A DNA stretch of 64,000 bases from Erwinia tracheiphila (GTDB taxonomy: Bacteria > Pseudomonadota > Gammaproteobacteria > Enterobacterales > Enterobacteriaceae), in assembly GCF_021365465.1 (NCBI RefSeq), contig NZ_CP089932.1:1302001-1366000 (forward strand). The letters are read 5' to 3'. Position 1 is the stretch's first letter. Every line of letters starts with the position of its first letter. The notes beneath the pieces are model-generated. The model saw nothing but the letters and a program-made list of their open reading frames with translations, did not search any database and was not told the origin of the DNA. The translations under genes and the position numbers were made by a program. Positions 1 through 9,377 of the stretch are shown here, in pieces.

Positions 1-1125
1 GAAAATCACCAGTCAGCAAAATTTGCTGAGATTGCTGAGGATACAGGGAATAAGAATTTGCGCGTGGCGCGTGTCGATGCCCGCTTCGATCCCACTATCT
101 ACATAGCGATCGGTATGTCTAATCTGTTGGCGGTAGGCGGCGGTAGCTGGCTGGTCTGGCACGGTGAAATGACGCTTGGGCAGTTAACCAGCTTTGTGAT
201 GTATCTGGGTCTGATGATCTGGCCTATGCTCGCGCTGGCGTGGATGTTTAATATCGTGGAGCGCGGTAGTGCAGCATGGGTAAGGATAGCGCCGCTGCTG
301 GCAGAAGTCCCGACGGTCAAAGACGGCAGCGAGACGTTACCCAAAGAGCGAGGACAATTACAGATTGCTATCCGTGAATTTTTTTACCCCGGTGCAAAGC
401 AACCGGCACTGCGCCAGCTGAATGCCAGCCTTAAGCCGGGCGAGATGCTCGGGCTTTGCGGTCCAACCGGCGCGGGAAAAAGCACCTTGCTTGGCCTAAT
501 TCAACGACATTTCGATATCGGTCAGGGTGACATTCGTTATCATGGTATACCTCTTTCTTCATTAAGGCTGGACAGCTGGCGCAGCCGCATAGCCGTAGTC
601 AGCCAGACGCCTCTTCTGTTTTCCGATTCGGTTTCAAACAATATCGCCCTTGGTCGGCCAGCGGCTAGCCGGAGCGATATTGAACAGGCCGCCCGACTTG
701 CCAATGTGCATGACGATATTATGCAACTGCCGCAGGGCTACGACACTGAGGTGGGAGAGCGAGGAGTGATGCTGTCCGGCGGCCAAAAACAGCGTATTTC
801 GATTGCAAGAGCACTGCTGCTAAATGCTGAAATACTCATTCTCGACGATGCGCTTTCCGCTGTAGATGGTCGGACTGAATATCAGATTTTACAAAACCTT
901 CGTTGGTGGGGGGCGGGGAGAACGATAATCATCAGTGCGCATCGCCTGTCTGCATTGAATGAAGCCAGTGAGATTCTGGTTATGCAAAAAGGCACAGTGT
1001 CACAGCGTGGTCAGCATAGTGAACTGATGGAGCAAAACGGTTGGTATCAGGACATGTATCGTTATCAACAGCTGGAAGCCGCTCTGGACAATGACGGGGC
1101 TGATAAGGACATTGCTCATGGCTAA
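1..1125 (+). CDS. mdlA: MdlA, ABC exporter half-transporter (5' end outside window)
   Basis: The reading frame is open from base 1, so the gene begins before the window; about 374 codons of the C-terminal part are present. The last transmembrane segments are followed by a nucleotide-binding domain with Walker [10 protein letters not shown], signature LSGGQKQR and Walker [11 protein letters not shown] with the H-loop ISAHR. It is very similar to the multidrug-resistance-like ABC half-transporter MdlA and is expected to pair with MdlB in the inner membrane. The substrate is not known from the sequence. The stop codon overlaps the start of mdlB, which indicates translational coupling. Confidence 0.95.
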   Translation, partial: ENHQSAKFAEIAEDTGNKNLRVARVDARFDPTIYIAIGMSNLLAVGGGSWLVWHGEMTLGQLTSFVMYLGLMIWPMLALAWMFNIVERGSAAWVRIAPLLAEVPTVKDGSETLPKERGQLQIAIREFFYPGAKQPALRQLNASLKPGEMLGLCGPTGAGKSTLLGLIQRHFDIGQGDIRYHGIPLSSLRLDSWRSRIAVVSQTPLLFSDSVSNNIALGRPAASRSDIEQAARLANVHDDIMQLPQGYDTEVGERGVMLSGGQKQRISIARALLLNAEILILDDALSAVDGRTEYQILQNLRWWGAGRTIIISAHRLSALNEASEILVMQKGTVSQRGQHSELMEQNGWYQDMYRYQQLEAALDNDGADKDIAHG

Positions 1126-2896
1126 TTTGACAGAACTCTTGCCAACTCTGAAAAGGCTGCTGCGCTACGGGCACCCCTTCCGAAAATCGCTTGGCCTCGC
1201 CGTGCTGCTTCTCTGGATTTCGGCGGCAGCTGAAGTACTTGGCCCCGTGCTTATCAGCTATTTTATCGATCATATGGTGGCGAAACATCATATGCCGGTG
1301 GGGTTAGTGGCTGGACTTGCAGCAAGTTATATCCTGTTACAGGTGCTGGCAGCCTTACTGCATTATTCACAATCATTGCTGTTTAATCAGGCAGCGGTGG
1401 GTGTGGTTCAACGTTTGCGAACGGATGTAATGGATGCTGCGTTGCGTCAACCTCTGAGCTCGTACGATACCCAACCTGTTGGGCAAATCATTTCGCGTGT
1501 GACCAATGATACTGAAGTTGTCCGCGATCTGTATGTCACCGTGCTCGCCACGGTGCTGCATAGTGCTGCGCTTGTTAGTGCAATGCTGGTGGCCATGTTC
1601 AGCCTCGACTGGAGAATGGCGCTGGTGGCCGTGGCTATTTTCCCTGCGGTAATCGTCGTGATGATCATTTATCAGCACTACAGCACCCCGATCGTCCGGC
1701 GAGTACGCAGTTATCTGGCCGATATCAATAACGGCTTTAACGAAGCTATCAATGGTATGAGCGTTATCCAACAGTTTCGCCAGCAGGCCCGCTTTGGTAA
1801 GCGCCTGTGCGAGGCTAGCCGCCTGCATTATCAAGCGAGGATGGAAACCTTGCGCCTGGATGGCTTTCTTCTGAGGCCTTTACTCAGTTTGTTTTCCGCG
1901 CTGATTCTCTGTGGCCTGATGATGTTATTTGGCTTTTCGGGCCAGGGCAGGATTGAAGTGGGCGTGCTTTATGTGTTTATTAATTATCTGGGGCGTCTGA
2001 ATGAGCCACTGATTGAGTTAACGACCCAGCAGTCGATGCTGCAACAGGCGTTAATAGCCGGGGAGCGTATTTTTGAGTTAATGGACGCACGACAGCAATC
2101 CTATGGCAACGATGATCGGCCGCTTAATTCGGGGCGGATCGAAATAGACGGTCTGAATTTTGCCTATCGTGCTGATTATCAGGTGCTCAGGGGCGTCAAT
2201 CTTGTGATTCCACCCCGTCATTTTGTTGCATTAGTTGGCCATACCGGAAGTGGAAAAAGCACGCTTGCTAATTTGATTATGGGCTATTATCCCCTTCTGG
2301 AAGGTGAGATTCGTCTTGACGGCAGGCCAATAAATTCGCTTTCGCAACGCGTTCTCAGAAAGGATATGGCATTGGTTCAGCAGGATCCGGTTGTGCTGGC
2401 GGACACGTTCTTTGCCAATGTTACACTGGGCCGTGATATCAGCGAGGATGTGGTATGGCAGGTGCTGGAAACCGTGCAACTGGCTGACCTGGCCAGACAC
2501 TTGCCTGAGGGTATTTATACTCATCTCGGTGAACAGGGTAACACCCTCTCTGTAGGGCAAAAGCAATTGCTGGCTATGGCCAGAGTACTGGTCGCCAGCC
2601 CAAAGCTTTTAATCCTTGATGAAGCCACTGCTAATATTGACTCCGGCACTGAGCAGGCAATTCAAAAAGCACTACATTTGGTTCGTCAACAAACCACATT
2701 AGTGGCGATTGCCCATCGTCTTTCCACAATTATCGAAGCGGATACTATCTTTGTTCTTCACCGTGGTCGTATTGTTGAACAGGGAACCCACAGACAGCTA
2801 CTGGATGAGCATGGCCGCTATGCGCAAATGTATCAGTTACAGCTGGCTGGAGCAGAGCTGGAAACAAATGAAACGCCTCAGCTTGCCCCAAAATAA
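1118..2896 (+). CDS. mdlB: MdlB, ABC exporter half-transporter
   Basis: A 592-residue ABC half-transporter: an N-terminal six-helix exporter domain (about residues 1-310) and a C-terminal ATPase domain with Walker [10 protein letters not shown], signature LSVGQKQ, Walker [10 protein letters not shown] and H-loop IAHRLST. Length matches the MdlB family. I chose ATG 1118 because it follows an AAGGA ribosome-binding site and starts at the usual family N-terminus; it overlaps mdlA by 8 bases. It probably forms a heterodimer with MdlA. The upstream in-frame ATG at 1091 would add an unconserved extension. Confidence 0.95.
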   Translation: MANLTELLPTLKRLLRYGHPFRKSLGLAVLLLWISAAAEVLGPVLISYFIDHMVAKHHMPVGLVAGLAASYILLQVLAALLHYSQSLLFNQAAVGVVQRLRTDVMDAALRQPLSSYDTQPVGQIISRVTNDTEVVRDLYVTVLATVLHSAALVSAMLVAMFSLDWRMALVAVAIFPAVIVVMIIYQHYSTPIVRRVRSYLADINNGFNEAINGMSVIQQFRQQARFGKRLCEASRLHYQARMETLRLDGFLLRPLLSLFSALILCGLMMLFGFSGQGRIEVGVLYVFINYLGRLNEPLIELTTQQSMLQQALIAGERIFELMDARQQSYGNDDRPLNSGRIEIDGLNFAYRADYQVLRGVNLVIPPRHFVALVGHTGSGKSTLANLIMGYYPLLEGEIRLDGRPINSLSQRVLRKDMALVQQDPVVLADTFFANVTLGRDISEDVVWQVLETVQLADLARHLPEGIYTHLGEQGNTLSVGQKQLLAMARVLVASPKLLILDEATANIDSGTEQAIQKALHLVRQQTTLVAIAHRLSTIIEADTIFVLHRGRIVEQGTHRQLLDEHGRYAQMYQLQLAGAELETNETPQLAPK

Positions 2897-2944
2897 GGCA
2901 AATAACTATCCCGGAAGATCAGACTGCACATATCTGTAACGCAA

Positions 2945-2961
2945 TGCACTATAATTGTGCT
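2945..2961 (+). promoter_or_regulatory. NtrC-type enhancer site upstream of glnK
   Basis: TGCAC-N7-GTGCT is a near-perfect match to the NtrC dyad TGCAC-N7-GTGCA. It lies about 110 bases upstream of the -24 element of the sigma-54 promoter, a normal distance for an NtrC activator site. This fits nitrogen-limitation control of glnK-amtB. Confidence 0.75.
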
Positions 2962-3069
2962 ATTCGGGGCTGTCGCCCTGAGACTGTTCAGTGTGAATTT
3001 TCTTTAATGCCACTCTTGGATGCAGAGCATGACTGGCTAATCGTCTGGAAATTGCAGTTTTTAAATTTA

Positions 3070-3085
3070 TGGCACAGCCTTTGCT
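3070..3085 (+). promoter_or_regulatory. Sigma-54 promoter of glnK-amtB
   Basis: TGGCACAGCCTTTGCT has the invariant GG at 3071-3072 and GC at 3083-3084 separated by exactly ten bases, the sigma-54 -24/-12 geometry. Transcription should start near 3096, leaving a leader of about 45 bases before glnK. Confidence 0.9.
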
Positions 3086-3139
3086 TTGTTGATTATGTAT
3101 CGGGTAAAACAACCATTTTCAGTACCTGGGGGGGATCGT

Positions 3140-3478
3140 ATGAAGCTGGTTACCGTGGTAATCAAACCGTTTAAATTAGAGGATGTGCGTGAAGCACTCT
3201 CTTCCATAGGTATTCAGGGGCTGACCGTAACGGCAGTAAAAGGTTTCGGCCGCCAGAAGGGGCATGCCGAGCTCTATCGCGGTGCTGAATACAGCGTGAA
3301 CTTCCTGCCTAAGGTAAAAATCGACATTGCCATTACAGACGATCAGCTTGATGAAGTCGTTGATGTTATCAGTAAAGCAGCCTACACCGGGAAAATTGGT
3401 GACGGTAAAATTTTTGTTGCAGAGCTGCAGCGAGTTATCCGCATTCGCACGGGCGAAAATGATGAAGCTGCGCTGTAA
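3140..3478 (+). CDS. glnK: GlnK, PII nitrogen signal protein
   Basis: A 112-residue PII protein starting MKLVTVVIKPFKLEDVREAL. The T-loop contains the uridylylatable tyrosine in GHAELYRGAEY (residue 51 by family numbering). The protein senses 2-oxoglutarate and ATP/ADP and blocks the ammonium channel AmtB by inserting its T-loop. ATG 3140 gives the exact family length; an upstream ATG at 3086 would place the start in the promoter region. It is cotranscribed with amtB from the sigma-54 promoter just upstream. Confidence 0.97.
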   Translation: MKLVTVVIKPFKLEDVREALSSIGIQGLTVTAVKGFGRQKGHAELYRGAEYSVNFLPKVKIDIAITDDQLDEVVDVISKAAYTGKIGDGKIFVAELQRVIRIRTGENDEAAL

Positions 3479-3508
3479 AGGCTAAGAATTGCAATGGGAT
3501 GGATTAGA

Positions 3509-4798
3509 ATGAAGAAAAAACTTGCTGTATTTGGTCTTGCAGGTCTGGCCCTGTTACCGTCGCTTGTGATGGCCGCAACAGCACCAGTGGTAGATAAAGC
3601 GGATAATGCCTTTATGATGATTTGCACCGCACTGGTGCTGTTTATGACTTTACCCGGCATTGCATTGTTTTACGGTGGTCTGATCCGCACAAAGAACGTT
3701 CTTTCGATGATGACACAGGTGTCGGTCACTTTTGCGATGGTGTGCGTTTTATGGATGCTCTATGGCTATTCACTTGCTTTCAGTGAAGGCAACGCCTTTT
3801 TTGGTGGTTTCAGCATGGCTATGCTGAAAAATATTCAGCTCACCGCGCTCGTAGGCACGTTTTATCAATATATTCACGTATCTTTTCAGGCCTCCTTCGC
3901 CTGTATCACTGTCGGGCTGATTGTTGGTTCGATAGCCGAGCGCGTGCGGTTTTCCGCTGTGTTAATTTTTGTAGCTATTTGGTTAACCTTTTCCTACTTA
4001 CCTATTGCGCACATGGTATGGTCAGGTGGTTTGCTGGCGCAGGATGGAGCACTGGACTTTGCTGGCGGTACTGTTGTTCACATAAACGCAGCGGTAGCTG
4101 GCCTGGTTGGTGCTTATCTGGTGGGCAAACGTGCTGGTTTTGGTAAAGAAGCCTTCAAACCTCACAATCTGCCAATGGTATTCACTGGAACGGCGATCCT
4201 CTATGTTGGTTGGTTCGGTTTTAATGCGGGTTCCGCAAGCGCCGCTAACGAAATTGCAGGTCTGGCATTTCTGAATACCGTGATGGCAACGGCAGGGGCG
4301 ATGCTCAGTTGGACGTTTGGAGAATGGGCGTTGCGTGGAAAACCGTCTTTGCTGGGCGTTTGTTCGGGTGCAATTGCTGGCCTGGTCGCGGTTACCCCTG
4401 CTTGCGGTTATGTCGGAGTGGGAGGTGCGCTAATTATTGGTCTCGTCGGTGGGCTTGCTGGTCTGTGGGGCGTCACTACGTTGAAAAAGTGGCTGCGTGT
4501 CGATGATCCTTGTGATGTGTTCGGCGTACACGGCGTGTGTGGAATTGTGGGCTGTATTTTGACAGGTGTCTTTGCTTCTTCTTCATTAGGAGGAGTAGGC
4601 TATGCGTCAGGTGTGACTATGGGGCATCAGGTTTGGATTCAATTGTTAAGCGTGGGCGTGACCATTGCCTGGACGGGTGTGGTAGCTTTCATTGCTTTCA
4701 AAGTGGCTGACATGATTGTTGGTCTGCGAGTTCCTGAAGATCAGGAGCGCGAGGGTCTGGATGTCAACAGTCATGGTGAAAATGCCTACAACCACTAA
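3509..4798 (+). CDS. amtB: AmtB, ammonium transporter
   Basis: A 429-residue ammonium channel with a cleavable signal peptide (AAA-rich end ...LVMAA) followed by eleven predicted membrane helices. Conserved motifs include DKADNAFMMICTALVLFM, the twin-histidine pore region (HMVWSGG and FGVHGVCGIVG) and the C-terminal GLDVNSHGENAY tail that contacts GlnK. I prefer ATG 3509, preceded by GGGATGGA, over the ATG at 3494, which would lengthen the signal peptide by five residues. It is the second gene of the glnK-amtB operon. Confidence 0.96.
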   Translation: MKKKLAVFGLAGLALLPSLVMAATAPVVDKADNAFMMICTALVLFMTLPGIALFYGGLIRTKNVLSMMTQVSVTFAMVCVLWMLYGYSLAFSEGNAFFGGFSMAMLKNIQLTALVGTFYQYIHVSFQASFACITVGLIVGSIAERVRFSAVLIFVAIWLTFSYLPIAHMVWSGGLLAQDGALDFAGGTVVHINAAVAGLVGAYLVGKRAGFGKEAFKPHNLPMVFTGTAILYVGWFGFNAGSASAANEIAGLAFLNTVMATAGAMLSWTFGEWALRGKPSLLGVCSGAIAGLVAVTPACGYVGVGGALIIGLVGGLAGLWGVTTLKKWLRVDDPCDVFGVHGVCGIVGCILTGVFASSSLGGVGYASGVTMGHQVWIQLLSVGVTIAWTGVVAFIAFKVADMIVGLRVPEDQEREGLDVNSHGENAYNH

Positions 4799-4827
4799 GT
4801 GGATAAAAGACAGTAACTTTTAAAAAG

Positions 4828-4848
4828 ACGGCCCCGATTTGGGGCCGT
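4828..4848. terminator. Bidirectional terminator between amtB and tesB
   Basis: An 8-bp perfect stem ACGGCCCC/GGGGCCGT with loop GATTT. On the minus strand the stem is followed by CTTTTTAAAA, a good U-tract for the leftward tesB transcript; on the plus strand it ends amtB with a weaker T-rich tail. Confidence 0.85.
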
Positions 4849-4859
4849 AAACCTCTCTT

Positions 4860-5729
4860 TCAGCTGGCTGACTGACGTATACGCATTAAGCCTTCCTGTA
4901 CCGTTGAAGCAACCAGCGTTCCATCTTGAGTATAAAACTCCCCATGCACCAGGCCTCTGGCACCTGAGGTCGAGGAACTTTCAATGTTGTAAAGTAGCCA
5001 CTAGTTTAAATCCGCGTGACGATGGAATCACATCGAATGGTCAATCGTCACGACCTGCATGTCTGGCTCAAGAAAACCTTTACCATGAGGTCGCAGTGCT
5101 ACCGGCAAAAAATTCAAATCGGAAGCATACCCCAGTAAATATTGATGAATATGCTTCTTTGTCGGTAGTACTCCATTTGCACGGATCCAGACACAACGTA
5201 CGGGTGGAGCAATTTCACCCTTAAGTGGGTTATGAAATTTTACCGGTCGTATTTCCAATGGTTTCTCTGCAAGAAATTTCTCTTTTACGCGCACTGGAAT
5301 AGAATGAGCAAGCTCTCTGGCAATATCGCTTTCATTAGGGAGAGCGTCGGGGCCCGGCACATCAGGCATGGCTTTTTGATGATCCAGGCCAACTTCAGGA
5401 GTCTGGAAAGAAAGGGTCATAAAGAAGATGGGATGCCCATTTTGTGTTGCGCTGACGCGTCTGGTACTGAAACTTTGCCCATCACGTAATGTATCCACCT
5501 CATAAATAATGGCTTTTTGGCTGTCTCCGGGGAGTAAAAAGTAGCTGTGAAGGGAATGGATAACTCTCTCCGATGGGGTAGTTTGCCTGTCCGCGTGAAG
5601 AGCCTGTCCAATAACCTGTCCTCCGAATAACTGGCGCAGGCCGATGTCTGCACTCTGGTCCCGAAACAGGCTCTCATCCAGTTTTTCCAACTCAAGCAGG
5701 TTTAATAAGTTCTACAAGGCATGACCCAT
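4860..5729 (-). pseudogene. tesB: tesB (acyl-CoA thioesterase II) broken by three in-frame stop codons
   Basis: Read from ATG 5729 to TGA 4860 the frame is collinear over 289 codons with acyl-CoA thioesterase II (double hot-dog fold), without any frameshift. It contains three premature stops: TAG at 5714-5712 (codon 6, where the family has Lys), TGA at 5030-5028 (Trp after IDHSM) and TAG at 5003-5001 (Glu in the motif LNEWLLY). The last 46 residues after the third stop are still recognisable ([18 protein letters not shown]). The longest open piece, 5690 to 5028, lacks both the normal start and the C-terminal active-site region. Loss of function is near certain and the decay appears recent. 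Confidence 0.93.
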
Positions 5730-5951
5730 TGGTTTTTTTCCTTCATCATCGACGCATAAAATAGTGTGGGGATCCGATTACTTTTCGTCAACCGGGCCTG
5801 AAGTGATTTGTTTCCGTGGAGGAGGAATTTGGGGCCTCCCGGAAAATATTATTAACCTGTGCCAGGATTTAAGGTGGGATGACAGAACATTTCTGCCACT
5901 TTTGGCGCGCTAAAATAACGCTCGTAAATTGATCACATGGAGACTTAATCA

Positions 5952-6511
5952 ATGAAACTCTGGCCAGTACTCACACTGGTACTGTTCTGACTATTGCGCT
6001 CGCGGGCTGTGTGAATAAAGGTCAAGATGTTGCAACTGCGTCCCTCGCTTCGCAGGTGGCAGGGTAATCATCAACACTGCGCCAGCCAAACGTTAGCGGT
6101 TCTGTTTATGTTCGGCAGAAGGCTGCATTGCCGCCTGGTGCGGTGCTGACTGTAATGCTATCAGATGCTTCCGTTGCCAGTGCACCTTCTAAAGTGATTG
6201 CACAGCGTTCGCTCAGAACAGGGGATAAGCAGGCACCGTTCAATTTTATCCTGCCGTTTAACCCTGCTGATATTCAGCCAAATTCACGCATTTTGCTTAG
6301 TACAGTGATTGCCGTTGACGGTAAGATGGTTTTTATAACTGAAACGGTTAAAACGGCTGTGACAAATGGGGCAACAAAAGAAGAGTTGGTGCTTGTTCCT
6401 GTTCCTTCTGTTGCTTTACCTTCTCAGAACGAGGCCACAACGACTGTCCCCTCGACATCGCCCACGCAGGTCACGCCTTCTGCTTCAGTTCCTGCGCCGT
6501 CATCTCTGTAA
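5952..6511 (+). pseudogene. ybaY: ybaY-like lipoprotein gene, frameshifted and with a nonsense codon
   Basis: The start MKLWPVLTLVLF (ATG 5952) is in a different frame from the continuing lipoprotein signal IALAGC-VNKGQ, so there is an indel near 5985-5992. A TAA at 6065-6067 then stops the second frame. The rest (6128-6511) encodes the YbaY domain (PPGAVLTVMLSDASVASAPSKVIAQ) and the Thr/Ser/Pro-rich tail TTVPSTSPTQVTPSASVPAP. The family is an outer-membrane lipoprotein of unclear role. Two independent lesions make it a pseudogene. Its 3' end overlaps the convergent atl gene by 41 bases. Confidence 0.88.
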
Positions 6512-6818
6512 CTTCCCAGCGGTAACGCCTGAGGACAATTTTTCCCTCAGGCGTTACTTCGATTCCCTCTGCCATCAATGCCTGACGTTGGCGAGCAAGA
6601 TTATCACCTGATAGTGAAATTTTACCCATTCTATTAATTACGCGGTGCCAAGGTAATTTACTCTCGGGGGGAAGCCGTTTTAATACGCCACCTACCTGAC
6701 GGGCTGCGCGGGGTGAACCTGCGAGGCAGGCAATTTCTCCGTAAGTGGTCACTTTACCATAAGGTATGGCGGCAACAATTTGCCAGATACGCTGGCGGAA
6801 ATTATCCTGGATTGTCAT
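6471..6818 (-). CDS. atl: Atl (YbaZ), alkyltransferase-like DNA repair protein
   Basis: A 115-residue protein of the MGMT-like family. The alkyl-acceptor motif PCHR of true methyltransferases is replaced by PWHR (LPWHRVINR), the hallmark of alkyltransferase-like proteins, which bind O6-alkylguanine and hand it to nucleotide excision repair. The RAARQVGG DNA-binding helix is present. The last dozen residues (TEMTAQELKQKA) extend past the usual end and run into the 3' part of ybaY on the other strand, probably because an original stop was lost. Confidence 0.92.
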   Translation of the reverse strand: MTIQDNFRQRIWQIVAAIPYGKVTTYGEIACLAGSPRAARQVGGVLKRLPPESKLPWHRVINRMGKISLSGDNLARQRQALMAEGIEVTPEGKIVLRRYRWEVTEMTAQELKQKA

Positions 6819-7028
6819 AGCTACGCATTCTCAGAATGCCAAAATAAGTGAAACAGATAGCATTGGAGATATTTCATACAGTTATATCATTAAATTAGTG
6901 CAGTCAGGGAGCGTCAGAAAAAAAGATTGCAGAAGTGCACAAGAAACAAACGGTTATCTGCCATATACTTGCAATTGCTGCAGCGTTCATTGATAATACT
7001 TCTGCTCCAGAGAATGGGGCTTTTCAAT

Positions 7029-7142
7029 GGAGACCCGGTTGGTTCTCCCGCAACACTAATCTGTGAACTCGGTCAGGTCCGGAAGGAAGCAGCCGCAGCA
7101 GACGTCGTGTGTGCCGGGATGTGGCTGGCAGGGCCTCCACCA
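7029..7142 (+). ncRNA. ffs: 4.5S RNA of the signal recognition particle
   Basis: The segment carries the highly conserved SRP54 (Ffh)-binding hairpin, GGTCAGGTCCGGAAGGAAGC at 7071-7090, and the paired distal sequence GTGTGCCGGGATG. The ends GGAGACCC and GGGCCTCC form the terminal helix with one A-C mismatch. Position between atl and hha/tomB agrees with the enterobacterial order. The RNA partners with Ffh to target membrane proteins. The ends are set by comparison with the 114-nt E. coli RNA. Confidence 0.96.
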
Positions 7143-7172
7143 ATTTATCGCCCCGCCGCACATTTTTTAATC

Positions 7173-7391
7173 CTAACGTATGAATTTCCAGACTGAAACA
7201 GGCACCTTATCGTAAAGCTTATTCATAGTGAGTTCAGCCAGGCGATGGTCAGCAGCAGAATAAAATACTGCCAGCTCATTGTCGGATAATTCGTATTTGT
7301 TCTTTTCTATAACGCGTTCCAGGGTGTCGATAGAACGACACTTTCTTAAACGCATAAGATAATCAGTTTTAGTAAGAACTTTGTTTGTCAT
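7173..7391 (-). CDS. hha: Hha, H-NS-associated gene modulator
   Basis: A 72-residue Hha/YmoA protein ([25 protein letters not shown], ending PVSVWKFIR). Hha binds H-NS and strengthens silencing of horizontally acquired genes; overproduction is toxic and is opposed by TomB. It lies 24 bases downstream of tomB in the same orientation, the conserved two-gene arrangement. Confidence 0.97.
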   Translation of the reverse strand: MTNKVLTKTDYLMRLRKCRSIDTLERVIEKNKYELSDNELAVFYSAADHRLAELTMNKLYDKVPVSVWKFIR

Positions 7392-7415
7392 TGTTAAGCC
7401 GTTGAAAAAAAGGTT

Positions 7416-7796
7416 TTAAAACGAGTGGCTCGCAGGATTGGCAACTTGAGCGCACTCCTCTGCAAAAATGCTAAACAACCCTTCAGCTGATTTTCGCCAG
7501 CGTTGCAGTTCCTGAACATTAATGCCGTAATTACTAAAGAGCATAAAAGTGTCATCAAGATATTCATCAATCTGACTAATCAGATCGCTATCTTCAATAT
7601 GTTTAATTTTGTAATTCATGGTAAATGAGGCTATGTGCTCAATCAAATCGTTAAGCTGTAAATTGCTGGCAGAAGTCGGATCGTTAATCCATCCATGATG
7701 GCTGTCACCTATTGTTGTCATGCTTTCATCGTACAAATTTTCACACAAGAATTTTAATTGTGCAATATCATGCCTTTTTGGTGAATACTCGTCCAT
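7416..7796 (-). CDS. tomB: TomB, antagonist of Hha
   Basis: A 126-residue protein beginning MDEYSPKRHDIAQLKFLCENL, matching the TomB (YbaJ) family along its full length. ATG 7796 follows GGAGGGGAAAAAG, a strong ribosome-binding site; the longer GTG frame starts inside that site and is unlikely. TomB neutralises Hha, in part by oxygen-dependent oxidation of a conserved Hha cysteine (family knowledge). Confidence 0.95.
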   Translation of the reverse strand: MDEYSPKRHDIAQLKFLCENLYDESMTTIGDSHHGWINDPTSASNLQLNDLIEHIASFTMNYKIKHIEDSDLISQIDEYLDDTFMLFSNYGINVQELQRWRKSAEGLFSIFAEECAQVANPASHSF

Positions 7797-8535
7797 CTTT
7801 TTCCCCTCCACAGCGAGTTAGAGGTGCCATTAGTTTAGTCTTTTACTAATAGTGTGCCAGGAGGCGATATTTAAGCCTCTTACACTGACATAAATTTAAT
7901 AACCTGATTAAACGATTTTTTTATACGCAGCATTTTATCAGCAATACAAGGGTATAGTGACATTATAAATTAATAAAATCCACAGGTTAGCGAGCTATTC
8001 GGACTTCATTACTTTTGATATTACTTATCCATGTGCGGATTGAAATTTGTATTTAGGATGCTTTCATTAAAGTGGCATAGCATCTTATAGCGTGATTCAA
8101 AGCAATATTCTACATAAACAATTCAAATGTTGTCGTAAAAATAATGTATTTTCATTGAAATCATGAGGAATGCGTTGTTTGCGCAACTTTTATTTTGGGA
8201 ATTATCTGCTGAATAGTTTCATAAAAAGTACTTTTCCATGATTAACGTTCACAGACCATGAAATAGCGCTGTATATTTCTTCTCCATGTGGCGTAATGAA
8301 TATTTATATCGATAATTGTTGTTTTGCTCAGAATTATCAAGTGCTTTAAATTAATACCAACACCATCTTTATGATTTAACTATCGGTTATTCCAGCAGAT
8401 AATACCTATTTTTGTGACAGGTGAATACCCTGCTCAAAGATTATTTACATTAATACAATTTACCTTCATCCTACCCAAAGAAATACTTAGATACAATTTA
8501 TTTACACTCAGAGGTTCGTTCTTAACATAAAATAC
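7797..8535. other. AT-rich intergenic region upstream of tomB-hha
   Basis: About 740 bases with no convincing gene on either strand. It is clearly richer in A+T than the flanking coding DNA and must hold the tomB-hha promoter (leftward) and the promoter of the zinc transporter operon (rightward). No clean terminator or small RNA was recognised. Confidence 0.6.
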
Positions 8536-8550
8536 TGTTATGTTATAACA
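8536..8550 (+). promoter_or_regulatory. Zur box upstream of the zinc ABC transporter
   Basis: TGTTAT-GTT-ATAACA is a perfect 6+6 inverted repeat with a 3-base spacer and matches the Zur core (TGTTAT-n3-ATAACA) used upstream of znuA/znuCB and rpmE2-rpmJ2 in enterobacteria. The same 15-mer in reverse complement precedes rpmE2 at 15972-15986. It predicts derepression in zinc starvation. Confidence 0.88.
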
Positions 8551-8690
8551 TATTGGGTATGCGAAATGGTTTTCCGTTCATCTTTAATTCAGCGAGGGAC
8601 CTTATTCACGCATTCTGCAGTGGTCAGGATCGCTGTTGCATCTCTGCTCTCCTTGATTCTTCTTATATCGACATATTGGGCTGTTTGCGG

Positions 8691-9377
8691 ATGATCCATT
8701 TGAATAATTTGACCGCGGGCTATCGTGGTAAAGCCGCTACTCCCGTTCTGGAAGGACGATTTTTGCACGGGGCTATGACAGCACTGATCGGCGCTAATGG
8801 CTCAGGGAAGTCTACTTTGCTTAAAACAGTGGCTGGCTTGTTACGCCCGGTATCTGGTTCTGTTACTCATAACTACTCCCCAGGGGATGTGGTTTTTTTG
8901 CCGCAGCAATCCGAAATCGAAAGAGGCTTTCCGGTTAGTGTGTTTGATCTTGTTGCAATGGGATGCTGGAGACAATGCGGTTGGTTTGGCGCAATGAATC
9001 GCTCTGTGCGGCAGTCCGTGATGGGGGCACTGGAGAAAGTCAATATGCAGGATTTTGCGCTGATGCCGCCGGGTGAACTCTCAGGCGGTCAATTGCAGCG
9101 TGTACTTTTTGCTCGCCTGCTCGTTCAAAACGCTTCTCTATTATTACTTGATGAGCCTTTTACCGGCATTGACAGCGAAACAACAGCGATGCTGCTTACA
9201 CTTTTGGAGGAGCGGCATCAGGCTGGTTGCACCCTGATTGTGGTACTGCATGATTTGGTCGCCGTTGAAAAACATTTTTCGCAAACGCTGAAACTTTTGC
9301 CAAACCGTGCTGAATGGTTATCTGGTAGTAAGAGGGTTACGTCACCCAATGTTAATAATGTAGTGGGGTTTAAATGA
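8691..9377 (+). CDS. Zinc-type ABC transporter, ATP-binding protein
   Basis: A 228-residue ABC ATPase: Walker A GANGSGKST, Q-loop LPQQSEIERGFPVSVFDLVAMG, signature LSGGQLQR, Walker B LLLLDEPFTGID and H-loop VLHD. It belongs to the metal-uptake group (ZnuC/SitB/AztA-like). ATG 8691 starts at the usual MIHLNNLTAGY; the frame is open upstream to 8553 but that part has no family match and would begin right after the Zur box. It overlaps the permease gene by four bases (ATGA). With the Zur box, zinc is the most likely substrate. Confidence 0.92.
   Translation: MIHLNNLTAGYRGKAATPVLEGRFLHGAMTALIGANGSGKSTLLKTVAGLLRPVSGSVTHNYSPGDVVFLPQQSEIERGFPVSVFDLVAMGCWRQCGWFGAMNRSVRQSVMGALEKVNMQDFALMPPGELSGGQLQRVLFARLLVQNASLLLLDEPFTGIDSETTAMLLTLLEERHQAGCTLIVVLHDLVAVEKHFSQTLKLLPNRAEWLSGSKRVTSPNVNNVVGFK

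Noticed and set aside
8553-8690. 46-codon upstream extension of the zinc ABC ATPase
   Set aside because: It would begin three bases after the Zur box with no ribosome-binding site, and has no similarity to ABC ATPases, which start at MIHLNNLTAGY.
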